Positions 53,295-63,130 of a DNA stretch of 64,000 bases are shown piece by piece. The translations under genes were made by a program, and so were the position numbers. The DNA lies in assembly GCF_012848855.1 (NCBI RefSeq), contig NZ_CP051630.1, positions 1,467,501 to 1,531,500 of the forward strand, written 5' to 3'. Source of the stretch: Pyruvatibacter mobilis. Lineage in GTDB: Bacteria; Pseudomonadota; Alphaproteobacteria; CGMCC-115125. Position 1 is the first letter of the stretch; each line of letters starts with the position of its first letter. The notes beneath the pieces were generated by a model. The model was given only the letters and a program-made list of their open reading frames with translations, did no database searches and was not told the origin of the DNA.

Positions 53295-54143
53295 ATGCCC
53301 CATTCGACCCCGCCCCCCGACGACCGCCGCCGCATCGAGGCCCTTTTGGCCATCATGGCGCGGCTGCGGGATCCGGAGGGCGGGTGTCCGTGGGACCTGG
53401 AACAGACCTACGCAACCATCGCGCCCTACACGATCGAGGAAGCCTATGAAGTGGCGGACGCGATCGAGCGCGGGGACATGGCCGATCTGAAGGACGAGCT
53501 GGGCGACCTGCTGCTGCAGGTGGTGTTCCACTCCCGCATCGCCGAGGACGAAGGAGCGTTCACCTTCGCCGACGTGGTGCAGTCGATCTCCGACAAGATG
53601 ATCCGCCGCCATCCGCATGTGTTCAGCGACGGCGACGCGGATACGGCGCCTGCGGTGGCCGGCACCTGGGAGAAGATCAAGGCGGAGGAACGGGCGGCGA
53701 AATCCGGCCAGGACACGCCGCCGGGCACGCTGGACGGGATCCCGCGCGCCTTGCCCTCGCTTGTGCGTGCCGTGAAGCTTCAGAAGCGCGCCGCGCGCGT
53801 AGGCTTTGACTGGCCGCAGACAGCGCAGGTGCTGGACAAGCTGGTGGAAGAAACCAACGAGCTGAAAGCCGAGATCGACAGCGCAGAAAAGCAGGATGGC
53901 GCGGACATGGCCCGGGTGATGGATGAGCTGGGCGACATCCTGTTTGTCTATGCCAATCTCGCCCGCCATCTCGACGTGGACCCCGAGCAGGCGCTTGCCG
54001 GGACCAACGCGAAGTTCGAGCGGCGCTTCCGCCGCATCGAGGCGTGGCTGGCCGAAGAGGGCCGCACGCCGGACCAGTCCACGCTGGACGAGATGGACGC
54101 CCTGTGGACCCGCGCCAAGCAGGAAGAGCGCGGCGAGCTCTAG
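53295..54143 (+). CDS. mazG: Nucleoside triphosphate pyrophosphohydrolase
   Basis: 282-residue MazG with two MazG-like helical domains. It begins RIEALLAIMARLRDPEGGCPWDLEQTY, and the metal-binding EExxE-type helices are IEEAYEVADAIE and LKDELGDLLLQVVFHSRIAEDEGAFTF, repeated in the second domain as LVEETNELKAEIDSAEKQDG and VMDELGDILFVYANLARHL. It hydrolyses NTPs and dNTPs to NMP and PPi, and affects (p)ppGpp and nucleotide quality. I favour the ATG at 53295 on length; no clear ribosome site supports any in-frame ATG. It is convergent with hflX, whose tail is 21 bases away. Confidence 0.94.
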   Translation: MPHSTPPPDDRRRIEALLAIMARLRDPEGGCPWDLEQTYATIAPYTIEEAYEVADAIERGDMADLKDELGDLLLQVVFHSRIAEDEGAFTFADVVQSISDKMIRRHPHVFSDGDADTAPAVAGTWEKIKAEERAAKSGQDTPPGTLDGIPRALPSLVRAVKLQKRAARVGFDWPQTAQVLDKLVEETNELKAEIDSAEKQDGADMARVMDELGDILFVYANLARHLDVDPEQALAGTNAKFERRFRRIEAWLAEEGRTPDQSTLDEMDALWTRAKQEERGEL

Positions 54144-54164
54144 CGCCCCGCCGCCCGGCTGCTG

Positions 54165-55580
54165 CTAGTGCAGCGTCACCGCCTCCGGCAGCAGACCGGG
54201 GAACTGCTTGTTGATCCGCCCGATATCGGCCGCAGATGCCTTGATGTGGATCTCCACATTGCCGTCCGTATCCGGCGCATCCTCCCGCACCACCGTGCAG
54301 TGCTGATGCAGCCAGGCGCGCGCGGCGGCGTCCGCCGGTGTCAGCGTCACGTCGAGATCCATCAGATGCGCCGTCACCCGGGTTTCGATGAGGGTGTTGA
54401 GGGTGCCGATCCCCTCCCCCGTCATCGCGGATACGAGGACCTGGTTGGGGTCTGCGGCTGCTTCCGCCTCCAGCACGGTGCGGGCGGCGGGCTCGAGCAG
54501 GTCAATTTTGTTGGCAACCTCGACGATGAGGCCAGTGTCCTGCGGGTCGACGCCGAGTTCGCGCAGCACCTGGTGCACGTCGAGGCGCTGGGCGGCGGTC
54601 TCCGGGTGGGAGATGTCGCGCACATGCAGGATCAGGTCGGCTTCCAGCACCTCTTCCAGCGTGGCGCGGAAGGCGGCAACGAGGGACGTGGGCAGATCGG
54701 AAATGAAGCCCACCGTATCGGACAGGATGACGCGCTGGCCGCCGGGCATGTCGAGCGCCCGCATGGTGGGGTCGAGGGTGGCAAACAGCATGTCCTCCGC
54801 CATCACCTCCGCTGCCGTCATGCGGTTGAACAGGGTGGACTTGCCGGCATTGGTGTAGCCGACGAGCGCGACGATGGGATAAGGCACGCGGCGGCGCTTC
54901 TTGCGGTGCAGCTCACGGGTGCGGGTGACGCGCTCAAGCTGGTTTTCCAGCTTGGTGATGCGGTCCTGGATATGGCGGCGGTCAGCCTCGATCTGGGTTT
55001 CGCCGGGGCCGCCGACAAAGCCGAGCCCGCCGCGCTGACGCTCAAGGTGGGTCCAGGAGCGGACCAGGCGGCTCTTCTGGTAGATGAGGTGGGCCAGTTC
55101 CACCTGCAAAGCGCCTTCACGGGTGGCCGCGCGCTCGCCGAAGATCTCGAGGATCAGGCCGGTGCGGTCCAGCACCTTGGTCTTCCAGGCGCGCTCGAGA
55201 TTGCGCTGCTGGATGGGGGTGACCGGGCCGTCGATGATGACGAGGCCCGCCTCCTCCAGCTTCACCAGCCCCTTGATCTCTTCCACCTTGCCTTCGCCGA
55301 ACAGGGTGCCGGGCTTGGGCGAGGCGACGGGCACGACGGCTGAATGGGCGACGTCGAGATGGATGGCCGCGGCAAGGCCCACGGCCTCTTCCAGCCGGTC
55401 CTCGGGCGCGCGCTGGCCGGGGCGCAGATGCGCGCCAGCACCCCCGGACTTGATCCAGGGGTGCAGCACGATGGCGCGGCCGATATCGGTCGCCGCAACG
55501 CGGTCCTCAAGCGGGATGAAATCCGGCTCGTCGTCGGGGGCCGTGCGGCGGCTCTGCTTGGCGTCCTTAGGTGTCGTCAA
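54165..55580 (-). CDS. hflX: GTPase HflX
   Basis: 471-residue ribosome-associated GTPase. The N-terminal HflX domain (TRTGLILEIFGERAATREGALQVELAHL, then a coiled stretch) precedes the G domain with GYTNAGKSTLFNRM (G1), DTVGF (G3) and NKID (G4). HflX rescues or splits stalled ribosomes, especially during heat. It lies 24 bases after hfq, as in most alphaproteobacteria, so the two are co-transcribed. Confidence 0.96.
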   Translation of the reverse strand: MTTPKDAKQSRRTAPDDEPDFIPLEDRVAATDIGRAIVLHPWIKSGGAGAHLRPGQRAPEDRLEEAVGLAAAIHLDVAHSAVVPVASPKPGTLFGEGKVEEIKGLVKLEEAGLVIIDGPVTPIQQRNLERAWKTKVLDRTGLILEIFGERAATREGALQVELAHLIYQKSRLVRSWTHLERQRGGLGFVGGPGETQIEADRRHIQDRITKLENQLERVTRTRELHRKKRRRVPYPIVALVGYTNAGKSTLFNRMTAAEVMAEDMLFATLDPTMRALDMPGGQRVILSDTVGFISDLPTSLVAAFRATLEEVLEADLILHVRDISHPETAAQRLDVHQVLRELGVDPQDTGLIVEVANKIDLLEPAARTVLEAEAAADPNQVLVSAMTGEGIGTLNTLIETRVTAHLMDLDVTLTPADAAARAWLHQHCTVVREDAPDTDGNVEIHIKASAADIGRINKQFPGLLPEAVTLH

Positions 55581-55604
55581 TTGGCGGATGCGGTCCTGCG
55601 CTTG

Positions 55605-55856
55605 TTACGCGCCGGACCCTTCGCCTTCATCATCGAACAGCTGGACCGGCGCAGACGGCATGATGGTAGAAATCGCGTGCTTGTACACGAGCTGCGAATG
55701 GCCGTCACGGCGCAGAAGCACGCAGAAGCTGTCAAACCAGGTTACCACGCCTTGCAGCTTCACGCCGTTCACCAGGAAGACGGTGACCGGCATTTTCTGC
55801 TTGCGAATGTAATTGAGGAAGGTGTCCTGGAGGTTTTGAGGTTTCTCGGAGGACAT
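55605..55856 (-). CDS. hfq: RNA chaperone Hfq
   Basis: 83-residue Sm-like hexamer subunit. The Sm1 region is [29 protein letters not shown] and Sm2 is [11 protein letters not shown], with the N-terminal [12 protein letters not shown]. The ATG at 55856 has AAAGG nine bases upstream; a start 19 codons earlier adds Lys/Arg residues not found in Hfq. It mediates small-RNA pairing and is followed by hflX. Confidence 0.98.
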   Translation of the reverse strand: MSSEKPQNLQDTFLNYIRKQKMPVTVFLVNGVKLQGVVTWFDSFCVLLRRDGHSQLVYKHAISTIMPSAPVQLFDDEGEGSGA

Positions 55857-56198
55857 CAGTTTGGCCTTTCTTTTTTTCTTGTGCCGACCGCCGGCTGCCT
55901 GTGGGGACGGCAACCTCGCGGGACTTGAGGCAGGCTACAGCACCTGGCTGGTCCTGTTCCACGCGCCCTGACTACCAATTAATTGATACAGTTTTCTTGC
56001 GGAACAAGTCCTAATTCGCCGGTACGGGCGGATTTGCATAATTCATGAGCAGTTGCACAGGAAAAAACGGGAGGATGCCGCTCCTGTCGTCAGCGCTGCC
56101 TGCCCGGTGTCTGCCGGGCGGGGCGACCGTGTAGCACAGGGTTCGCATGAAAGGGCGCATATCTGTCCCGCAGGATTACGGGGGCCCACAGGTGCTCA
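55857..56198. other. Intergenic stretch between trkH and hfq with the hfq promoter
   Basis: 342 bases without a gene on either strand. On the minus strand a weak GGAG/CTCC hairpin precedes TTTTTT (56062-56086), which may terminate trkH transcription. Nearer hfq the sequence becomes AT-rich with a short CAATTAATTG palindrome, where the hfq promoter should lie. No small RNA or repeat was recognised. Confidence 0.45.
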
Positions 56199-57683
56199 TC
56201 AGGCGCTGTCGGTCGTGCGCAAGGCTGCAAGTACGGCAGCGGCCGCCAGCACCTCGATGCGCCCGGCGATCATGGCGATGGCAAGCACGAGCTTGGCGCC
56301 GGGGGCCATGGCGGCATAGGCCTGCATCATGTCGAGGCCCAGCACATTGCCTGCCGCATCAGGCGCAAAGCCGAGTACGGGGCCTGCATTGGACAGTGCC
56401 GCGATGGAGGCCGCGATGGCCATCTCGAAGGACACGCCATAAAGGGTGAGGCCCAGGGTGGTGAGCACCGCTGCCACCAGCATCATGACGAACATGGCCC
56501 AGACGCCGCGCATGATGGGGATGGAGAACGGCCGTCCGCCGAACTCCGTGTGCACGATGCCGTGCGGATGGGACAGGCGGGAAATCTCGCGCGAACCCTG
56601 CTTGATGAGCAGGGAGATGCGCATGAGCTTGAGGCCGCCTGCCGTGGACATGGTGCTGCCGCCGACAAAGACGACGGCAAGTGCCACCAGCAGCGGGATC
56701 TGGCGGAAGCCTTCCTCGGTGACCGGGACCACGGATGTCGACAACAGGGATGCCATCCACATCATGGCATCGAGCACAGACAGGCCCCCGCCGGAGAACA
56801 GGGCAATGACCGTCGCCAGCACGATGCCGCCCGCCGCGATGCCGAGTAGAAGATAGCGCACTTCCGGATCATCAAGGTAGCTGGCGATGGTGCGGCGGGA
56901 CATGCCGGCGTGGCGCAGGAAATTGGTGGCACCGGCAATGAGCAGGAGACAGATGACCAGCGCCGGGAACGGGCCGATGGCGGCAAGGGCAAAGCTGCTT
57001 TCAGGCATCAGCCCGCCGGTGGCGATCGCTGAAAAGCTGAGCGCGATGGCGGGCACCAGCGGCATGCCGCTGATCAGCAGCCCGACAAGGCCCATGAGCG
57101 TGATGCCGCCATAGGCCACCCCCAGCGCCAGCATGGCAGGCCAGTAGCGCCCGAAGGGGCCTGACGTCATGCCCGGCGGGATGGGCGCGCGGCGCAGGGA
57201 CAGGCCTGCAAGGCCAAGCTGCGCCAGCACCAGCATGGCGGTCATCACGGAGGCATAGCCCCCGATCCATTGCAGGGTGGCGCGCCAGATGGTGAGCGGG
57301 GCGGCTTCCTCGATGCTGGCGAAGCTGGGGTTTGTGGCCACGGCACCGGTGGTGGTGAGGGCCGAGACCGCATCGAAATAGGCGTCCATATAGAGGACTT
57401 CAGGGTCGATGCCGACAAAGGCGATGGCTGCGAAGGCCGGGGTGACCAGCCAGATGGTGGAGAGCGCGAGAATGCGTTCAGCCGCCGAGGGCCGGTGCCC
57501 CTGCCCGCGCACGCTGAAAGCCAGCGCACCGGCGATGAAGGCTGTCAGCAGACCGGTCATCAGGAAGATGACCGCCTGGCCCGGCTGGCCCACGGACAGG
57601 GCGATGACGGCGGGCAGCAGATGCGCGAAGGCGATTACCGACAGGGATGCGGCAAGGACGACGCCTATGATGGGAAACGACAT
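56199..57683 (-). CDS. trkH: Potassium uptake protein TrkH
   Basis: 494-residue K+ channel-like subunit with about ten membrane helices and the TrkH/KtrB pore-loop repeats, including GGYASVMTAM, ATGGLMPES and STAGGLKLMR. It imports potassium together with the TrkA NAD-binding subunit, whose gene ends 23 bases upstream. A weak hairpin and T-run lie after it on the same strand. The placement next to ntrX is the usual alphaproteobacterial order. Confidence 0.95.
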   Translation of the reverse strand: MSFPIIGVVLAASLSVIAFAHLLPAVIALSVGQPGQAVIFLMTGLLTAFIAGALAFSVRGQGHRPSAAERILALSTIWLVTPAFAAIAFVGIDPEVLYMDAYFDAVSALTTTGAVATNPSFASIEEAAPLTIWRATLQWIGGYASVMTAMLVLAQLGLAGLSLRRAPIPPGMTSGPFGRYWPAMLALGVAYGGITLMGLVGLLISGMPLVPAIALSFSAIATGGLMPESSFALAAIGPFPALVICLLLIAGATNFLRHAGMSRRTIASYLDDPEVRYLLLGIAAGGIVLATVIALFSGGGLSVLDAMMWMASLLSTSVVPVTEEGFRQIPLLVALAVVFVGGSTMSTAGGLKLMRISLLIKQGSREISRLSHPHGIVHTEFGGRPFSIPIMRGVWAMFVMMLVAAVLTTLGLTLYGVSFEMAIAASIAALSNAGPVLGFAPDAAGNVLGLDMMQAYAAMAPGAKLVLAIAMIAGRIEVLAAAAVLAALRTTDSA

Positions 57684-57706
57684 GGCGCTGCCCGCTCCCT
57701 TGCCTC

Positions 57707-59083
57707 TTAGAAGAACTCGATGCTGACGCGGAACATGCGCTCGACGCGGCGCACCTCGTCGGCCATGGCAAACATGATGACGCGGTCACCGGCCTGAATT
57801 TCCGTGTCGCCACGGGGCACGAGGACCTCCTCCTCACGCAGGATGGCGCCGATGCGCATGCCGCTCGGCAGTTCGGCCTCGCGCAGCGGGCGGCCCACCA
57901 GGGTGGAGGTGGCCAGTGCTTCGGCCTCGATCACTTCCGCCTTGCCATCCTGCACGGAGGACACGCCGCGGATACGCCCGCGGCGCACATGGCGCAGCAC
58001 GGTGGACACGGTGGTGGCGCGCGGGTTGACGAAGGCATCAATGCCCATGGCGCCCTTGAGGCTGGCATAGGCGCGGTTGTTGATGAGGGCGACGGTGCGC
58101 TCGCAGCCGAGCTGCTTGGCCATGACGCAGCTCAGGATATTGACCTCGTCGTCATTGGTTAGCGCCACCAGCGTCTCGGCATTGTTGGCCCCGGCTTCGC
58201 GTAGCACTTCCTCGTCCAGCGCGTCACCGTTGAGGATCACCGTGCGGGACAGGGCGTCTGCGGCCATGACGGCGCGGGACTTGTCTGCCTCGATGATCTT
58301 CACCTTGACCCGGTTGTGGGTCTCTTCCAGCTCCTTGGCCACGTGGCGGCCGATATTGCCGGCACCGACGATGACGATGCGGCGGGCGGCCTGTTCCTCA
58401 TGGCCGAACAGGGAGAGGACGCGGCGGGTCTGGCTGGTTTCGGTCACCACATAGGCCACGTCGCCGACCATCATCTGGTCGCCTGAATCCGGCACGAACA
58501 GACGGTCGCCGCGCTGCACGCCGGTAACAACGGCCTTGAGGTCCGGGAAAAGCTCCGTCAGCTGACGAAGCGGGGTGTTGACCACCGGGCAATCGTCTTC
58601 AAGGGCAATGCCGAGGAAGGAGACATGCCCGTCGGCGAAGGGAATGGCTTCGAGTGCGCCGGGCATTTCCAGGCGGCGCATCACGTCGCGGCCAACTTCC
58701 AGTTCCGGGGAAATGATCACGTCGATGGGCATGTGATCGCGGGTGAACAGGTCCTGCCACATGGGCCACAGATAGCTCTGGGCACGGATGCGGGCGATCT
58801 TTGTGGGCACGTTGAACAGCGAGTGCGCCACCTGGCAGGCGACCATGTTGACTTCATCGGCGAAGGTGACAGCGATGACCATGTCGGCCTCGCGCGCGCC
58901 GGCGCGCTCCAGCACGTCCGGATGGGAGGCATAGCCCACCACCGTCCGCACATCGAGATTGTCGGCCATCTGCTGGATCAGGTCCGGCGAATTGTCGATG
59001 ACGGTGACGTCGTTGTGTTCCGCCGCCAATTGACGGGCAATGCCGGAGCCGACCTGGCCCGCGCCGCAAACGATGACTTTCAT
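57707..59083 (-). CDS. trkA: Potassium transport regulatory subunit TrkA
   Basis: 458-residue cytosolic NAD(H)-binding gating protein with two RCK_N/RCK_C pairs. The first Rossmann site is VIVCGAGQVGSGIARQLAAEHNDVTVID, and the second is IVIVGAGNIGRHVAKELEETHNRVKVIE. It assembles a ring on TrkH and gates potassium uptake by nucleotide state. The gene is 112 bases after ntrX, so it may have its own promoter. Confidence 0.95.
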   Translation of the reverse strand: MKVIVCGAGQVGSGIARQLAAEHNDVTVIDNSPDLIQQMADNLDVRTVVGYASHPDVLERAGAREADMVIAVTFADEVNMVACQVAHSLFNVPTKIARIRAQSYLWPMWQDLFTRDHMPIDVIISPELEVGRDVMRRLEMPGALEAIPFADGHVSFLGIALEDDCPVVNTPLRQLTELFPDLKAVVTGVQRGDRLFVPDSGDQMMVGDVAYVVTETSQTRRVLSLFGHEEQAARRIVIVGAGNIGRHVAKELEETHNRVKVKIIEADKSRAVMAADALSRTVILNGDALDEEVLREAGANNAETLVALTNDDEVNILSCVMAKQLGCERTVALINNRAYASLKGAMGIDAFVNPRATTVSTVLRHVRRGRIRGVSSVQDGKAEVIEAEALATSTLVGRPLREAELPSGMRIGAILREEEVLVPRGDTEIQAGDRVIMFAMADEVRRVERMFRVSIEFF

Positions 59084-59195
59084 GAGATGCTCGTGGGACT
59101 GCTCTTGAGTGCCGCCGGGGGACGGGGACAGAAAACGCCGCCTGCGCTTGACGGCTGAAGCCGGGCGCAGGCGATGGTGGTATCACAATCGGGCG

Positions 59196-60590
59196 TCAGG
59201 CGCTTACTTCCGAGCGGTTGGAGGTGGTGACCCCCAGCGACTTGAGCTTGCGGTGAAGCGCCGAGCGCTCCATGCCGATAAAGGCGGCGGTGCGGGAGAT
59301 GTTGCCCCCGAAACGGCGGATCTGCGCCATCAGATACTGGCGCTCGAAGCTTTCCCGCGCCTCGCGCAACGGCAGGGCCATGATGTTCTGGCCCGCCTCG
59401 CCCTCGCCCACCTGCGGGGTGGTGCGCGCCACTTCCGACGGCAGCATGTCGGCGGTAATCGCGCCGTCCTTGTCGCCGGAGGCGAGGATCAGCAGCCGCT
59501 CGATGTTGTTGCGCAGCTGGCGCACATTGCCCGGCCAGTCATGGGCCTGGAGCGCGGCCATGGCGTCTTCGCCGATCTTGCGGACCGACAGGCCGGTGGC
59601 GGATGCGATGCGATCCATGAAGTGCTCGGCGAGCACGGGGATGTCTTCGCGGCGGTCGGCCAGGGCGGGCACGGTGATCGGCACCACGTTGAGGCGGTGA
59701 TAGAGATCCTCGCGGAAGCGGCCCGCGGCGATCTCGGTGGTGAGGTCGCGGCTTGATGACGACACCACGCGCACATCCACCTGCACGCGAGGGCCGCCGC
59801 CAAGGCGCTCGAAGGTCTGGTCCACGAGGACACGGAGGATCTTGCCCTGGGTTTCCAGCGGCATGTCCGCCACTTCATCGAGGAAGAGCGTGCCCTTGTG
59901 GGCCTGCTCGAAGACGCCGACCTTGGCCGGGCGGCCCTCCGCCGCCTCGACGCCGAAGAGTTCCTCTTCCATGCGCTCGGGCGCCATGGTGGCCGCGTTG
60001 ATGACCACGAAGTCTCCCGTGGTGCGCAGGGAGCGGGCGTGCAGCATGCGCGCCACCACTTCCTTGCCGCAGCCCGACGGTCCCGTGATCAGCACACGGC
60101 TGTTGGTGGGGGCGATGCGGTCCACCATCTGGCGGAGCTGGTTGAGGCTCGAGGAATTGCCGACAAGCTCTGCTTCGTCGCTGGAGCGCTGGCGCAGTTC
60201 CTCGTTCTCGCGCTTGAGGGTCGAGGCTTCAAGGGCGCGCTTGACGATGAGGACCAGCCGGTCCGCCTTGAAGGGCTTTTCGATGTAGTCATAGGCGCCG
60301 TTCTTGATGGCGGTGACGGCGGTTTCGACATTGCCGTGGCCGGAGATGACGACGACCGGCAGGTCCGGGTGCTTCTCCTTGATGGCGGCGAGCAGGTCGA
60401 GGCCGTCCATGCGGCTGCCCTGCAGCCACACATCGAGCACCACGAGGCGCGGCACGCGGGCCTGAATGGCCTTCAGCGTCTCATCGCTGTTGGCGGCAAG
60501 GCGCGTCTCGTAGCCCTCATCCTCCAGGATGCCCGCCATGAGTTCGCGGATGTCGAACTCGTCATCGACGATCAGAATGTCAGATGCCAT
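59196..60590 (-). CDS. ntrX: Nitrogen response regulator NtrX
   Basis: 464-residue regulator with a receiver (phosphoacceptor Asp53 in VVLDVWLQ, Lys in YIEKPF), an AAA+ domain with Walker A GPSGCGKEVVARM and LFLDEVADMP, and a C-terminal FIS-type helix-turn-helix (NISRTAAFIGMERSALHRKLKSLGV). The GAFTGA loop that contacts sigma54 is absent; the corresponding stretch reads GVEAAEGRPAKVGVFEQAH. So it is predicted to act without sigma54, as known for alphaproteobacterial NtrX. It lies 18 bases after ntrY. Confidence 0.95.
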   Translation of the reverse strand: MASDILIVDDEFDIRELMAGILEDEGYETRLAANSDETLKAIQARVPRLVVLDVWLQGSRMDGLDLLAAIKEKHPDLPVVVISGHGNVETAVTAIKNGAYDYIEKPFKADRLVLIVKRALEASTLKRENEELRQRSSDEAELVGNSSSLNQLRQMVDRIAPTNSRVLITGPSGCGKEVVARMLHARSLRTTGDFVVINAATMAPERMEEELFGVEAAEGRPAKVGVFEQAHKGTLFLDEVADMPLETQGKILRVLVDQTFERLGGGPRVQVDVRVVSSSSRDLTTEIAAGRFREDLYHRLNVVPITVPALADRREDIPVLAEHFMDRIASATGLSVRKIGEDAMAALQAHDWPGNVRQLRNNIERLLILASGDKDGAITADMLPSEVARTTPQVGEGEAGQNIMALPLREARESFERQYLMAQIRRFGGNISRTAAFIGMERSALHRKLKSLGVTTSNRSEVSA

Positions 60591-60608
60591 TCGTCTAGCC
60601 CCCCAATC

Positions 60609-62975
60609 TTAACGTCCGGCCGATGTGCCGAGGCCGAAAAGGCCGTTCAGCGAGTCATCGGCAAATCCTTCGGTCGTATCCGGATCGTCCGGATACTGCT
60701 CAAGTGTGTCGTCGTCCGACGGCGCCGCTTCCTGGCGCTTCGGGAAAGTGAGGCGGATGCACGCGCCGTGCCCGCCCTCGGCAACCCAGGGCGCATCCTC
60801 CAGCGCCAGGGTGCCGCCATGGTCTTCCATGATCTTCTTCACGATGGCGAGGCCGAGACCCGTGCCCTTTTCGCGGTGGGTCACGTAAGGCTCAAGCAGC
60901 CGGTAGCGCTCTGACCGCGGCAGGCCGATGCCGGTGTCGGATACGCTGACCGATACCATCTCGCCCATGTCGCGCACATCGACGACGATGCGGTCTGCTT
61001 CCTCGTCCGGCGCCGTGCCGTGTTGCGCGTGACGGGTTTCGATGGCCTCGCGCGCGTTCTTGATGAGGTTGGTGAGCGCCTGGCCGATGAGGCGGCGGTC
61101 ACATTCCGCGTGCACCGGCGGGCTCGTCTCGTCGAACTCGAAGGACAGGTTGGTGGCGGCGACGCGCTGCAGGAACAGAGCCTCGCGCGCCAGCTCGGAC
61201 ACGTCTTCCTCGGCCATGACGGCGGTGGGCATGCGGGCGAAGGACGAGAACTCATCCACCATGCGGCCAAGGTCGCCGACCTGGCGGACGATGGTGCTGG
61301 TGCATTGCTCGAAGACCTCGTGGTCCTTCTCGATCTGCGGGCCAAACTTGCGCTTGAGGCGCTCGGCGGAGAGCTGGATCGGTGTCAGCGGGTTCTTGAT
61401 CTCATGCGCGATGCGGCGGGCGATGTCGGCCCAGGCGGAGGCGCGCTGGGCGGAGACAAGCTCGGAGATGTCGTCGAGCGTCACGACGAAGCCGTGCGCG
61501 CCGTCGCCGGATTTTTCAGACACCACGCGGATGGTCAGGGTGCGCTCGCCGCCATCCTCCTGCGGGATGATGATCTGGCCCTCGGACGGGCGGTCGCTGC
61601 GGGCAATGGCCTGGCGGACGAAGATGCTGGTCTCCGGCACTGCGGTGATGAGGGGCTGGCCGATCAGCTCGTCGCGGGTGCGGCCCAGGAGCGACAGGCA
61701 GCTGCGGTTGACGAGATTGATGCGGCCCTTGGCGTCGAGGCCGATGACGCCGGCGCTGACGCCGGAGAGCACGGTTTCGGTGAAGCGGCGGCGGCGGTCG
61801 AGCTGCTGGTTGGCTTCCACCAGTTCGTTGCGCTGGCTTTGCAGCTGGCCGGTCATGCGGTTGAAGGTGCGGCCCAGCGCCGTGATCTCATCGGCGTCGC
61901 TGCCCACTTCAACGCGGGTGGTGAGATCGCCGTCGGAGACGCGCTCCGCCGCGCCCACCAGCATGCCGATGGGGGCGACCATGCGGTTGGCCGCCCACAG
62001 GCCGAACCAGATGGCTGCCAGCAGCACGAGCAGCGCCACCATGACGTAGATGAGGGCGAAGGTGAGCTGGAAGGTGTAGCGGCGGCTTTCGAGATTGTCG
62101 TATTCCGCGGCGGCCGCCTGGGTGCGGGCCAGGTGGTCCAGCACGCGCGCATCAACGAAGCGGGTGACGAGCAGGAAGGCATCCTCGAAGCCGGTCAGCC
62201 GCACCAGTGCCTGCACCTGGTCACCGGCTTCGCTCGACGTCAGGTGGGCTTCGCCCTCCCCCAGCTCCTTCAGGAATTCCGGGGTCGGCGGATCAATCCG
62301 CGTCTGGGCGGAACCGTCCGCATAGGACATGAGGGTGCCGGATGAATCCGCCACGAAGGCGCCGGACAGGGAGCGGAGTGCCGCCTGCGTCGTCATCACC
62401 TCGCGGAAGCGGGCGGGATTGGAAAAGTAAAGCGGTGCGTAGCGGTTGAGGTCCGCCGCCATGGCCAGCGCGTCGGCGCGGAGCACCTGGCGGTGCTCGT
62501 CCAGATAGGCCTGGGCGACAGTGGCGGCATTGTTGACGATGGTGCGGGTGCGGTCGGAGAACCAGGAATCGAGGCTGCGGTCGAGGGTGATGGCCGCGAA
62601 GACGGCCACGATGATGGCCGGCATGATCGCCACGAGGCTGAACATGGCGACGAGCCGCACATGCAGCCGCGCACCCGCATTGCCGGCGCGGCGGGCCATC
62701 CACAGGCGCACGAGCCGGTAGGCGATGAGGGCCAGCAGGGTCAGCACCAGCGCCAGGTTGACCAGCATCATGGCGATGGCCTGGCCGCGGGTGGGGGTGA
62801 AATCAGTGGCGCCGGTCAGCGACAGATAGGTGATGATGCCGCTGATGACCGCGGCGATGGCCAGGGCGATGCCGAGAAAGGTGGGCCACTGGATACGACG
62901 CAGCCACCAGGCAACGCGCGCTGTGGCGGTCCTGTAGGAGCCCTTGAGATCTGCTGTCGAACTTGTGGACGTCAT
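60609..62975 (-). CDS. ntrY: Nitrogen sensor histidine kinase NtrY
   Basis: 788-residue membrane sensor kinase. Two to three N-terminal helices and a further membrane helix near residue 310 bound a periplasmic sensor; then come HAMP, PAS (FTETVLSGVSAGVIGLDAKGRINL), HisKA with the phospho-acceptor in RRIAHEIKNPLTPIQLSAERLKR (about His526), and HATPase with GTGLGLAIVKKIMEDHGG. It pairs with NtrX, whose gene follows after 18 bases. Signals proposed in the family are nitrogen, oxygen or redox state. Confidence 0.96.
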   Translation of the reverse strand: MTSTSSTADLKGSYRTATARVAWWLRRIQWPTFLGIALAIAAVISGIITYLSLTGATDFTPTRGQAIAMMLVNLALVLTLLALIAYRLVRLWMARRAGNAGARLHVRLVAMFSLVAIMPAIIVAVFAAITLDRSLDSWFSDRTRTIVNNAATVAQAYLDEHRQVLRADALAMAADLNRYAPLYFSNPARFREVMTTQAALRSLSGAFVADSSGTLMSYADGSAQTRIDPPTPEFLKELGEGEAHLTSSEAGDQVQALVRLTGFEDAFLLVTRFVDARVLDHLARTQAAAAEYDNLESRRYTFQLTFALIYVMVALLVLLAAIWFGLWAANRMVAPIGMLVGAAERVSDGDLTTRVEVGSDADEITALGRTFNRMTGQLQSQRNELVEANQQLDRRRRFTETVLSGVSAGVIGLDAKGRINLVNRSCLSLLGRTRDELIGQPLITAVPETSIFVRQAIARSDRPSEGQIIIPQEDGGERTLTIRVVSEKSGDGAHGFVVTLDDISELVSAQRASAWADIARRIAHEIKNPLTPIQLSAERLKRKFGPQIEKDHEVFEQCTSTIVRQVGDLGRMVDEFSSFARMPTAVMAEEDVSELAREALFLQRVAATNLSFEFDETSPPVHAECDRRLIGQALTNLIKNAREAIETRHAQHGTAPDEEADRIVVDVRDMGEMVSVSVSDTGIGLPRSERYRLLEPYVTHREKGTGLGLAIVKKIMEDHGGTLALEDAPWVAEGGHGACIRLTFPKRQEAAPSDDDTLEQYPDDPDTTEGFADDSLNGLFGLGTSAGR

Positions 62976-63130
62976 CCCCGGGGTGCCCTGTGTGCAAACC
63001 CCGTTTCAGCCCTGCGGTGTCACACCGGCCTCACGGGGGAAGCGGTATTGTGACGATGCAACAGATGCAAATCAACAACATTGTTGCCGGAATGCGACAG
63101 GCAGACAAGCACGCCAAGCCGTTGTTTCCG

